Source: Candidatus Eiseniibacteriota bacterium (GTDB taxonomy: Bacteria > Eisenbacteria > RBG-16-71-46 > JAFGJU01). From it: 8,262 nt of DNA. The stretch is from positions 1-8,262 of the forward strand of contig JAFGJU010000184.1 in NCBI GenBank assembly GCA_016928935.1. Reading direction: 5' to 3'. A program made the position numbers and the translations under genes. The notes beneath the pieces are model-generated. The model saw only the letters and a program-made list of their open reading frames with translations, made no database searches and was not told where the DNA came from. Shown in pieces: positions 1 to 8,262 of this stretch (within the stretch, counting starts at the first letter, position 1; each line of letters starts with the position of its first letter).

Positions 1-197
1 ATGCCGGGTGCGTTCCAATCTTTCAGAATTTTCTGCATGTACGCATCGAATCCCTTGAGCCTCTTCGCCGCGTCTATTGACCCGGCCTGAGCCTGACCTC
101 CCGGCGCCAATGCCAGCACCATTGCGCAGGCGCCGGCCACAACCATCCAACGGGACAGCCCAAACCTCTTCAGTCGGCGATTTCTGTCGACGCGCAT
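1..197 (-). CDS. Probable secreted serine hydrolase (beta-lactamase/PBP family), N-terminal part only
   Basis: The first 65 codons are visible and the gene continues past the left edge. The start ATG (197-195) is preceded by a strong ribosome site, GGAGGAAAC directly before ATG, which fixes the start. Residues 1-16 are rich in Arg/Lys, residues 17-31 form a hydrophobic core (WMVVAGACAMVLALA), and AQA-GS near residue 38 looks like a signal peptidase I site, so the product should be exported. The mature N-terminus contains GFDAYMQKILKDWNAPG (49-65). From memory this resembles the opening helix of class C beta-lactamase-related serine hydrolases, which typically continues into a PG(I/V)xVxVV strand. 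The catalytic SxxK and YxN motifs would lie outside the window, so the family call is inference from a short stretch. It starts 116 nt after the methyltransferase stop and could be cotranscribed with it. Confidence 0.6.
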   Translation of the reverse strand, partial: MRVDRNRRLKRFGLSRWMVVAGACAMVLALAPGGQAQAGSIDAAKRLKGFDAYMQKILKDWNAPG

Positions 198-313
198 GTT
201 TCCTCCTGCGGCCCGGCTGGGGCCACGAACAAGCTCGCCGGGCAGGAATAAGACCTGAGTCCACTTCACGACCGCCTCCGCCCTCCGGGTACGGTCCGGC
301 TCGGCAGTGTGTT

Positions 314-970
314 TCACGCCTGAGTGTTGCCGATGTCTCCCGCGACAAGGATGAAGGCGCCGGTGAGGATTGCGCGAGGCCACACGCGTTCGACGAAACG
401 CGCGCGGGTTCCGCCGCTGGGGTCTTGGACGGCCGTGCGCACCTCGAGATGCCGGACGGGAAGGCCACGGAAGAGTGCTCCGGCCTCGGACGCCGTGTGC
501 CAGTGGGCCCCGCGGTAGGCGCCGCGGCCCCCACCTCGACCTTTCTGCAGCCACAGAAGGCTCGAGCGATTCAGCAGGCCGACCGCGAACCGCCTGCGGG
601 CCACTCGGACCACCTCGCGCACGGCGGCCTCCTCGTCGGAAACGAAACAGATTGCGGCGACTGACACCACGCAGTCGAAGCTGGCGTCAGAAAAGGGGAG
701 AGCACGCGCGTCTGCGACGGCGTAGGACGCCCGGCCCCCGTCGCGGTGAAGGGCGTACGCCACCCACTCCGGGTTTATGTCCACACCGACTACGGGACCG
801 CTCATGCGGGCCGCCAGCTCACGGGTGAAGAAGCCGGTTCCGCAGCCGACGTCGAGCAACGACTCCCCTGGACGCGGCCTCAGGGCCGAGTGCACAAGCC
901 CGGCCTCACGCAGGCCGATCCACCGGCCCCGCGGGGTGTCGTACCAGGCATCGTAGTCTCGAGCATCCAT
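314..970 (-). CDS. Class I SAM-dependent methyltransferase
   Basis: This is a 218-residue soluble protein with the Rossmann-fold signatures of the Methyltransf_11/UbiE-like group. Motif I is LLDVGCGTGFF (38-48), with the SAM-binding GxGxG at 42-46. The ribose-binding acidic residue at the end of strand 2 is D64 in VVGVDINPEWV. The adenine-contacting motif is VADARALPFSD (85-95, D87), and the strand-4 motif is FDCVVSVAAICFV (98-110). The substrate is not evident: this superfamily includes enzymes acting on quinones, lipids, arsenite and small metabolites, and the C-terminal half carries no specific signature that I recognise. ATG at 970 is chosen because the conserved N-terminal YDAWYDTPRGRW helix follows it; the ribosome site (GCAGCAGG abutting ATG) is poor. 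A second ATG at 966 is out of frame. It lies 98 nt downstream of the peroxiredoxin and may be read through from it. Confidence 0.85.
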   Translation of the reverse strand: MDARDYDAWYDTPRGRWIGLREAGLVHSALRPRPGESLLDVGCGTGFFTRELAARMSGPVVGVDINPEWVAYALHRDGGRASYAVADARALPFSDASFDCVVSVAAICFVSDEEAAVREVVRVARRRFAVGLLNRSSLLWLQKGRGGGRGAYRGAHWHTASEAGALFRGLPVRHLEVRTAVQDPSGGTRARFVERVWPRAILTGAFILVAGDIGNTQA

Positions 971-996
971 CCTGCTGCATGACGCGTTGCGGGCCG

Positions 997-1039
997 GCGT
1001 CCGAACACCGTCACGTTACGGCGCTCAGACGCCGGACGC
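997..1039. repeat. Cloverleaf-like inverted repeat between peroxiredoxin and methyltransferase genes
   Basis: An outer perfect 7-bp stem (GCGTCCG at 997-1003 with CGGACGC at 1033-1039) encloses two further self-complementary arms: CCGT/ACGG (1008-1011 with 1018-1021) and GGCG/CGCC (1020-1023 with 1030-1033). The inner arms overlap by two bases, so in a folded RNA each would shorten to form a three-way junction. No T-run follows on either strand, so it is not a canonical intrinsic terminator. It may act as an RNA-processing or stability element, or be a short mobile palindrome; the function is unknown. Confidence 0.45.
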
Positions 1040-1068
1040 ATCGAGTTAATCCTGCTGCCGGCCGGGGG

Positions 1069-1773
1069 CTAAGGCTTCCAGACCTCCCACACCTTGCCGA
1101 CGAGGGCCGGGCCGGGCTTCAACGTGACTTGCCCGGGCTGCCATCCGGAAGGCGTGACCTCTCCGGTGGCGCGCACGTGTTGGAAGGCCTTGACCTGCCG
1201 GACCAATTCGTCCGGACTGCGTCCCACTTCCGGAGTCAGCACTTCCATGGCGCGTACCATGAAGTCAGGGTCGATGATGAAACGGCCACGAATGTCCACT
1301 CCTGCGGCCTCGTCGTACACGCCGTAGATGGCCCCTATCATCCCTCCGGCATCGGACAGCATGGGGAAGGGCACGCCGCCCTTCACCATTTTCGTCAGTT
1401 CGTGTTCCTGCCAGACCTGGTGAATGAAGCGGCTGTCGGTGCTCATCGCCAGGACCTCTACTCCCAGCGCCTTCAACTCTTGGTAACGGGCAGCGACCGC
1501 TGCCAATTCAGTGGGTCACACAAATGTGAAATCGCCCGGGTAGAAGCAGAGTACGATCCACTTGCCCTTGTAGTCCGACAACTTGATGGTCTTGAAACCC
1601 ACCCCCGCCACGAAGGCGTTGGCCTCGAAGTCGGGGGCCTCCTTACCCACACCTGCCAGCATCTTGGTTGCCTCCTGTGAGGGTGCAGCGACAGCAGATG
1701 AACCAGCGGGTTTTGGTGCGGCCGCAATCGGCCCCCGAGCCGGCTTCACACAGCCGTCCTTCATTTCCGGCAT
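1069..1773 (-). CDS. Selenocysteine-containing peroxiredoxin (AhpC/Prx1-like), TGA read as Sec at residue 86
   Basis: Thiol-/selenol-dependent peroxidase reducing H2O2 and organic hydroperoxides, probably cytoplasmic. Read through the in-frame TGA at 1518-1516, the gene gives 234 residues. The peroxiredoxin active-site signature PxxxTxxC appears as P79-G-D-F-T83-F-V-Sec86, followed by PTE, so the TGA falls exactly on the peroxidatic cysteine. Homology continues after it: MSTDSRF near 109-115, PFPMLSD near 135-141, and R162-G-R164-F-I-I-D-P, which contains the conserved active-site arginine. ATG 1773 has a strong ribosome site (GGGAGG, 6 nt upstream). An Ala/Pro-rich N-terminal extension of about 38 residues, containing C8, precedes the core. 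The usual C-terminal VCPxGW resolving motif is VTPSGW here (Thr near 207), and there is no cysteine after Sec86; the only cysteines are C8 and C76. A SECIS-like hairpin follows the TGA. Alternatives are a sequencing error or a nonsense mutation, which the hairpin makes less likely. Confidence 0.88.
1489..1504 (-). promoter_or_regulatory. Bacterial SECIS-like hairpin directing selenocysteine insertion
   Basis: The mRNA-sense sequence GGCAGCGGTCGCTGCC forms a perfect 6-bp stem (GGCAGC/GCTGCC) closed by a GGUC tetraloop. The loop GU lies 19-20 nt after the UGA. The known E. coli fdhF SECIS has a GU in an AGGUCU apical loop at nearly the same distance, and this loop GU is the recognised contact for elongation factor SelB. 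The hairpin lies inside the coding sequence (codons for Leu-Ala-Ala-Val-Ala-Ala), as bacterial SECIS elements do. SelB binding is inferred, not shown. Confidence 0.82.
1516..1518 (-). other. In-frame UGA selenocysteine codon
   Basis: TGA replaces the TGT/TGC expected for the peroxidatic cysteine. The upstream codons read F-T-F-V and the downstream ones P-T-E-L, the invariant surroundings of a peroxiredoxin active site, with no frame change. A conventional gene caller would stop here and might restart at TTG 1506, giving two false short proteins. Confidence 0.87.
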
Positions 1774-2055
1774 ACGAACCTCCCTTCACTCGGGCACCCG
1801 GCGGGACCCGACAGCGGCCCAGCCGGACGTAAAACCTGCCTGGGCGGCTCGCTCAACTGGATGCCGAGCGTTTGTGCCGCTCCCCTGCCGCAGGCGCATC
1901 GGCCTTTAGGCGGTCTCCGACGCGGCGAAGTCTGATTTCCTCCGTGATGTCGTCCAAGGTGCGGTGCTATCTGAGAGGACCTTCCACCGCTCCGGTTTCG
2001 TGAGGTGGGCGTGTGTTGCCCGGGATTATACCACACATCCGACGGAAAGCGTCCA
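1774..2055 (-). other. Intergenic leader of the peroxiredoxin gene
   Basis: This 282-nt stretch separates the ATPase stop from the peroxiredoxin start. It contains the extended -10 element at 2025-2033 and the ribosome site just before 1773. Two modest hairpins are visible on the transcript: GCGGTG/CACCGC (1990-1985 with 1966-1961, 18-nt loop) and CCGGC-x-GGG/CCC-GCCGG (1826-1818 with 1805-1798, one bulged base, 12-nt loop). Neither is followed by a T-run. I see no known riboswitch. The leader would be about 240 nt if transcription starts at the -10 element described. Confidence 0.5.
2025..2033 (-). promoter_or_regulatory. Extended -10 promoter for the peroxiredoxin gene
   Basis: On the minus strand the sequence reads TGGTATAAT, a perfect TGn extended -10 plus consensus TATAAT, standing out in GC-rich surroundings. 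No good -35 lies at 17 nt; TGGACG lies 19 nt upstream and matches four of six consensus positions. Extended -10 promoters often tolerate a weak -35. It sits just after the ATPase stop, so it would give the peroxiredoxin its own transcript. Confidence 0.5.
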
Positions 2056-4904
<2,849 letters not shown>

Positions 4905-4908
<4 letters not shown>

Positions 4909-5306
4909 GGCCTTCTCTTGAGTGTTATGACAGTCGCGGGGTCGACTCCAAGACGCGTGAGAACGACCTGGTCGGTCGAGAAGGACAGGGCCCAATCGCC
5001 TGAACCCTCGGTCGTTGTCAGGGTCACGATGTTGTCATTTACCTCGTAGGTCCCGTACATCCCCACAGTGTCTGCCGGCTCAGAGGGATACGTCACAGTG
5101 CCGACGACGGAGAACGTGCCGTTATCCAGAAAACTCGCGGTTCCGGTGGTCACACCCGAGACGCCGTGGTCGGAGTAGCCCACGAGGTCCCAGGTGCCCT
5201 CGAGCGTTCTGGGCCAGCTGGTCGTCTCGTCGTCGCCGCAAGAGACGAACACGAGCAACGCCAGCGCGCCGATCAGAAACGTAGACTCGATAGCCCTTGA
5301 TCGCAT
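4905..5306 (-). CDS. Small lipoprotein with lipocalin-like domain
   Basis: A 133-residue protein with a lipoprotein signal: charged MRSR, hydrophobic FLIGALALLVFV, and a lipobox-like FVSC with C23 as the lipidated residue. The mature part GTWDLVGYSDHGV (37-49), then FLDNGTFSVVGTV, YGTYEVNDNIVTLTT and a final VITLKRRP, has the strand rhythm of lipocalin-like domains (GTW opening, alternating short beta strands, late GxYxVxxNxxTLT-type motif). Such domains bind small lipophilic ligands or act structurally; no ligand can be predicted. ATG 5306 is preferred to the longer open frame reaching 5786, because it gives a proper signal peptide and the extra part overlaps the upstream methyltransferase in another frame. 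The ribosome site is weak (GAGAGAAAG). Its stop TGA overlaps the TTG start of the ATPase. Confidence 0.75.
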
Positions 5307-5353
5307 CGTCTTTCTCTCGGCCGGGGGCTTCTCCCGACGCCCGGCATCGCCGG

Positions 5354-5851
5354 TCAGCGGCCCCCGCCGACCCTCGGCAGCCACTTGCCGGTGCGGTCCT
5401 TGTATCTTCGGTATTGCTCCCCGAACCTCGCCTCCAGCAGGCGCTCTTCGTAGCCCGCGATGTAATCGTAGAAGACGAATATTCCTACGAGCACCGCCAG
5501 CGAGAGGAGCGAGGCCGTGGAGATTGTCAGACCGAGGTAGGTCAAGACGCTCCCAAGATACAGCGGGTGCCTCACGTGTCGGAAGGCTCCTGACGTCACT
5601 ACGTCCTGAGGCTGCCTGTCGTGGCCGGCCACGGTGTGACCGCTGCGGACAAGATACACTGCAGTCACAAGGATAACGCCGAGGATTCCGAGGCGAACGT
5701 ACAACGGCACACGGCCGGACAAGAATGTGGAGGTTCGCATGAAGAAGGAATCCGCGACCCAGACGACCAGAAAGATGAATAGACAAATCTGCTGTCCCAC
5801 GTCGCTTCTTGGGTGCTCTCCGTTCTTCTGTTTCAAGTCTGGGCCGGTCAT
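5354..5851 (-). CDS. Isoprenylcysteine/phospholipid methyltransferase-like integral membrane protein
   Basis: A 165-residue membrane protein of the ICMT/PEMT superfamily. After a polar N-terminus, hydrophobic segments lie near 21-38, 49-67, 98-112 and 113-130. The SAM-binding signature is VTSGAFRHVRHPLYLG (85-100) with R94-H95-P96, matching the G-x-(Y/F)-x-x-(V/T)-R-H-P-x-Y-x-G pattern. The C-terminal motif YEERLLEARFGEQYRRY (134-150), containing the conserved E-E and FGxxYxxY, is also present. Bacterial members methylate lipids, thiols or unknown small substrates; the substrate cannot be read from the sequence. ATG 5851 has an excellent ribosome site (GGAGGGACAAC before ATG), so the open frame upstream of it to 5965 is not coding; it overlaps the preceding lipoprotein gene. 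The gene sits 71 nt after that lipoprotein and 47 nt before the lipocalin-like one. Confidence 0.87.
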   Translation of the reverse strand: MTGPDLKQKNGEHPRSDVGQQICLFIFLVVWVADSFFMRTSTFLSGRVPLYVRLGILGVILVTAVYLVRSGHTVAGHDRQPQDVVTSGAFRHVRHPLYLGSVLTYLGLTISTASLLSLAVLVGIFVFYDYIAGYEERLLEARFGEQYRRYKDRTGKWLPRVGGGR

Positions 5852-5922
5852 GTTGTCCCTCCAGTTCACCTGCCGCGAAACGACAAATAGCGCCTGAGAC
5901 CGAATGGACGCTTCCTCGGACG

Positions 5923-6204
5923 CTAAAGTCTCTTGATGGCCGTCAGCTCTATGGTCCGACCCCACATGTGGAAGGTAGCCAGGTCGGTGACTACTCCCTC
6001 GAATCGTACCCTGAGACTGTCGACCTGAAACTCCGGCGGGAGGTTGGAGGGATCCCAGTGCCTGTTGTGGTCGTCGATGATGCCGAAGAAGCCGCCCTCG
6101 AACTGCATGAAGACAATGGTACCGTTGTCCACCACTCTGTCAGTCTCATTGCATCCTGGCAGGGCCAGCATGACTAAGACTGCAACCAAGAACACACGTT
6201 TCAT
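5923..6204 (-). CDS. Small 93-aa lipoprotein, uncharacterised
   Basis: A short lipoprotein: MKR start, hydrophobic VFLVAVLVMLA, lipobox LPGC with C18 lipidated. The mature domain of about 75 residues has a distinctive pattern: EGGFFGIIDD (36-45), DPSNLPPEF (51-59), LRVRFEG (64-70), HMWGRTIEL (79-87), ending IKRL. From memory, similar small proteins with GGF(F/Y)GI, DPxNLP, LRVxF and HMWG motifs occur in various bacteria and archaea without known function; I cannot name a family. Start ATG 6204 has the ribosome site GGAGGAGTC. It appears to be the first gene of the four-gene operon running down to the ATPase; no clear promoter is visible in the 57 nt upstream. Confidence 0.82.
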   Translation of the reverse strand: MKRVFLVAVLVMLALPGCNETDRVVDNGTIVFMQFEGGFFGIIDDHNRHWDPSNLPPEFQVDSLRVRFEGVVTDLATFHMWGRTIELTAIKRL

Positions 6205-6261
6205 GACTCCTCCGCTGTGTGCGGGACGCGAGGTCAGACTCGTCGATTTCCCGCCCGTCTC

Positions 6262-6468
6262 TTAGCCCTTCGGCTTTCGGCCCTCCATCTGCTTCTTGGC
6301 AGACTTCAAGAAGCGTCCGAACGCCCTGTCCTTTCTACGCCTGTCCGCGTACGAAGTTTCGTAGTGGCTTGTCTCTTTCTTGAGCTTCAGGTAGTTCTGA
6401 TAGTGCTGCTCGCTCAGTGCGCCCCTCGCCACGGCGACCCAGTCGTCTAACCCCCGGGTCGCTGAGCT
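6262..6468 (-). pseudogene. rsgA: C-terminal remnant of RsgA-type ribosome small-subunit GTPase
   Basis: Read on the minus strand down to the TAA at 6264-6262, this gives about 68 residues, including ARGALSEQHYQNYLKLKKE, HYETSYADRRRKDRAFG and RFLKSAKKQ. This closely matches the C-terminal tail of RsgA/YjeQ GTPases, in which a zinc-binding CxxxH..C segment leads into LSExRYxxYLKLKKE and a basic KRRKDKxFGKxxK end. Everything upstream is missing: there is no GTPase domain (GxxGxGKS), OB fold or zinc cysteines. The frame is blocked by TGA at 6471-6469, and no start or ribosome site precedes the stub. The recognisable homology begins near 6440, so the true breakpoint lies between there and 6471. 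The identification rests on memory of the family tail. Confidence 0.65.
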
Positions 6469-6740
6469 TCATGTTCGTCGTCTTGCCCGGCGCAACCACG
6501 CCGAAGGATGAATGTCAACCGGGTAACCCGCGGCGAGTGTACGAACCACCGAAGCCGGTGTCAACACGCGCACCGGAAGACGAACGTCGGAGACGGTAGG
6601 GTCTTCGTATCCTCCCGGTGTCCGCCGCAAGAGGTCCCCTCGCAGCACCAAATACGCGGTCTCACTGTCCCCATCAGCGTCCCGCGCGCCGTGGTCGCTA
6701 TCAACGTTCCGAACGGCGTGACACGGTTCTGTCTCGGCAT
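6469..6740 (-). pseudogene. Internally deleted and frameshifted gene of an uncharacterised conserved family (MPRQNRVTPFG start)
   Basis: ATG 6740 has a perfect ribosome site (GGAGGTGAC). The first 24 residues, MPRQNRVTPFG...ARGTLMG, match the invariant start of a conserved bacterial protein of roughly 200 or more residues, as I recall it. At about 6670 the homology jumps and shifts frame: the next frame gives AYLVLRGDLLRRTPGGY, then VRVLTPASVVRTLAAGY and DIHPSAW, which resembles the C-terminal end of the same family. The middle of the protein, where I recall an RWI.CRLEF motif and a HRPC.EC cysteine motif, is absent. So the gene looks like N- and C-termini joined by a deletion that also broke the frame. 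Without the frame correction the ATG frame reads into noise and ends at 6561. The stop is TGA 6471-6469, immediately next to the RsgA stub. Confidence 0.6.
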
Positions 6741-6785
6741 GTCACCTCCGGCGCGGAGCGCGGCCATGCCGCAATTCCCAGCTTC

Positions 6786-8262
6786 TCAAGGCTCCAGCAC
6801 CTTGGCCTTCAAAGCGGACAAGATGTCCGCGCGGACCCAGTAGGCGTGGCTCTCACCGCCGCGGCCGCTCAGGAAGAACAAATACCTCCCGTCAGCCGTA
6901 ACGACCGGGCAGAGCTCGGGTGCCGGGCTGTTGACTTCGGGCCCCGTCTCTACGGGCTCCGACCACGTTCCGTCAGCTTCACGGAAGCTGACCCAGAGGT
7001 CCATCTGACGCGAGAACAGCAGGTAACTTGCGTCGGGCGCGATAAAGGGGCTCGCTTCTTCCAACGGAGAATTGATGGGCTCGCCCAGGTTGACGGGTTT
7101 TTCGTATTCGCCACCCGTTAAGCGAGCGACATAATATATGTCGCCCAGACCGCGGCTGTCGGGCGGTTGCCCCGCAAAATAGACGTTCCCCCTGTTGTCT
7201 AAAGAGAATTCCCAGTGCTTGTCGACTGAGTTGACGACGGAGTCCAAGGGTTGAGGTTCGGACCACCCGCCCGCCGCCCGATCCACGAACCATATTTTCT
7301 CTCCGCCGGCGCGCTCCTCGCCCGGAAGTGGTCGGTCGGACATAAAATAGAGCCTATTCCCGTCGGCCGAGAAGAAGGGAACGTCATCCTCGCCCTTGGG
7401 GCCGGAAAAACCCGCCCAGGCCGGCGCGGTCCATCGGCCGTCCACTCGTCTCATCATCAGGATTCCTCCGCGGGAATAGACCTCGCCCGGGAAAGTCACC
7501 ATCGGTGCCCAATAGACCTCGTTGCCGTCGGGAGAAAATACGGCAGTCGAGTGAAGGCCCCACACAGAAGAGACAATTCCCGGCGCGAACAATCTGGGGG
7601 TGTCGCCGGGAGGTGTCTGACCGAGATAGTCTCCCTCCAGGAACGGGAATTGGATATCGGATGTGTCCGCACCCTGTCCGGCCAGCAATCTTGCCACGGC
7701 ATCCATCTCTCTATCCGTCGCCACGTTGTATGCGGTCTGGCCCGTCGCGTTCCGAACATCGAGGGCGACTCCCCGTTCGGCGAGAATCCGGACGACATCG
7801 GTCCTGCCGTCTCGTGCGGCATAGTGAAGAGGCGTCCAGCCGAGCAGGTCGGGTCTTGCGGGGTCGAATCCTCTCTCGAGGAGAGTGCCGACGATTCCAG
7901 CAGACCCGCCGGCCGCCGCCGACTGAAGCAGCCATTGACCTGACGGGTCTACGACCCTGAGGTCCTGGTCCCCCTCCGTCAGCCGCGCAAAGAGCGCCGT
8001 CAAACCCTGAGAAGCAGCCATAGAGAGCATCATCCCCCATTTTTCTCCGGCCGCCGGCACGACGGCTCCCTTCTCAAGAAGGAGGTCCACGAACTCGCTC
8101 TTGCCGCGCCACGCGGCAAGTTCAAGTGCGGGCGACTCGAATCTGTCGGTGGCGTTCACGTCCGCGCCCGCATCAATCAACAGCCGGCCCGTAGGCGCTT
8201 GCCCCCTTTCGCGGGCACAAAGGATGAGAGCGGTGCGTCCATGATCGTCACGCGCTTCGATG
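6786..8262 (-). CDS. Ankyrin-repeat/PD40 beta-propeller protein, N-terminus outside window
   Basis: The visible 491 residues end at TGA 6788-6786; the frame is open to the right edge, so the start is missing. Visible residues 5-200 form about six ankyrin repeats, clearest in GRTALILCARERG...LLIDAGADVNA (8-37), GWTPLHYAARDGRTDVV (141-157) and NATGQTAYNVA (171-181); the third (71-103) is degenerate. After a linker, residues about 241-463 hold five PD40 (WD40-like) strands: FSPDGNEVYW, FSADGNRLYFMSDRP, LDNRGNVYFAG, APDASYLLFSR and TADGRYLFFLSGR, with WSEP-type loops between them. Both halves are protein-interaction folds; no catalytic motif is seen. TolB-like PD40 proteins are usually periplasmic, but the signal peptide region is not visible here. 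The stop lies 45 nt before the start of the deleted gene downstream. Confidence 0.87.
   Translation of the reverse strand, partial: IEARDDHGRTALILCARERGQAPTGRLLIDAGADVNATDRFESPALELAAWRGKSEFVDLLLEKGAVVPAAGEKWGMMLSMAASQGLTALFARLTEGDQDLRVVDPSGQWLLQSAAAGGSAGIVGTLLERGFDPARPDLLGWTPLHYAARDGRTDVVRILAERGVALDVRNATGQTAYNVATDREMDAVARLLAGQGADTSDIQFPFLEGDYLGQTPPGDTPRLFAPGIVSSVWGLHSTAVFSPDGNEVYWAPMVTFPGEVYSRGGILMMRRVDGRWTAPAWAGFSGPKGEDDVPFFSADGNRLYFMSDRPLPGEERAGGEKIWFVDRAAGGWSEPQPLDSVVNSVDKHWEFSLDNRGNVYFAGQPPDSRGLGDIYYVARLTGGEYEKPVNLGEPINSPLEEASPFIAPDASYLLFSRQMDLWVSFREADGTWSEPVETGPEVNSPAPELCPVVTADGRYLFFLSGRGGESHAYWVRADILSALKAKVLEP

Noticed and set aside
997..1039. Intrinsic terminator for the peroxiredoxin gene
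   Set aside because: The stem is strong, but no T-run follows on either strand, so it is listed as an inverted repeat only.
1504..1506. TTG start at 1506 for a separate 145-residue peroxiredoxin fragment
   Set aside because: It would begin just after the active-site residue, has no ribosome site and would give a catalytically dead protein; read-through of the TGA explains the frame.
1853..1957. Possible 34-residue micro-ORF (TTG 1957 to TGA 1853, minus strand) in the peroxiredoxin leader
   Set aside because: It has charged, protein-like composition but only a TTG start, no ribosome site, and an upstream in-frame stop 9 nt before the start; not enough to call a gene.
5307..5786. N-terminal extension of the lipocalin-like lipoprotein up to 5786
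   Set aside because: It would overlap almost the whole ICMT-like gene in another frame and hide the clear lipoprotein signal peptide that begins at 5306.
6469..6471. In-frame TGA between the MPRQ-family tail and the RsgA stub as a second selenocysteine codon
   Set aside because: The residues on either side belong to two different families and do not surround a known Cys site; deletion fusion explains the shared frame.

Overview
The window is a GC-rich bacterial chromosome segment in which every supportable gene lies on the minus strand, so transcription runs from right to left. Most genes have good Shine-Dalgarno sites and two encode lipoproteins with Gram-negative-style signal peptides. One gene appears to use selenocysteine, so the host should carry the SelA/SelB/SelC/SelD machinery. 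That fits a GC-rich deltaproteobacterial or FCB/candidate-phylum lineage, but the assignment is inference and nothing here fixes the taxon.

Layout, in transcription order (right to left). (i) 8262-6786: the C-terminal 491 residues of a protein with about six ankyrin repeats followed by a PD40/WD40-like beta-propeller; its start lies outside the window. (ii) 6740-6262: a gene graveyard. It holds a gene with an intact start and ribosome site but an internal deletion, followed by the C-terminal stub of an RsgA-type ribosome-assembly GTPase. (iii) 6204-2056: four closely spaced genes that look like one operon: a 93-aa lipoprotein, an isoprenylcysteine-methyltransferase-like membrane protein, a 133-aa lipocalin-like lipoprotein, and a 950-aa P-type Ca2+-type ATPase. 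The ATPase start (TTG) overlaps the lipoprotein stop. (iv) 2055-1774: a 282-nt intergenic stretch with an extended -10 promoter. (v) 1773-1069: a peroxiredoxin whose peroxidatic cysteine codon is an in-frame TGA, followed at the expected distance by a SECIS-like hairpin. (vi) 970-314: a class I SAM-dependent methyltransferase. (vii) 197-1: the signal peptide and first mature residues of a probable beta-lactamase-family serine hydrolase that runs off the left edge.

The most notable feature is the selenocysteine peroxiredoxin. A standard gene caller would split it into two fragments, or truncate it, at 1516-1518. It also lacks the C-terminal resolving cysteine of typical 2-Cys peroxiredoxins, so its catalytic cycle must be resolved in another way. 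The envelope operon upstream probably works in membrane ion homeostasis and envelope upkeep, but only the ATPase has a clear activity.
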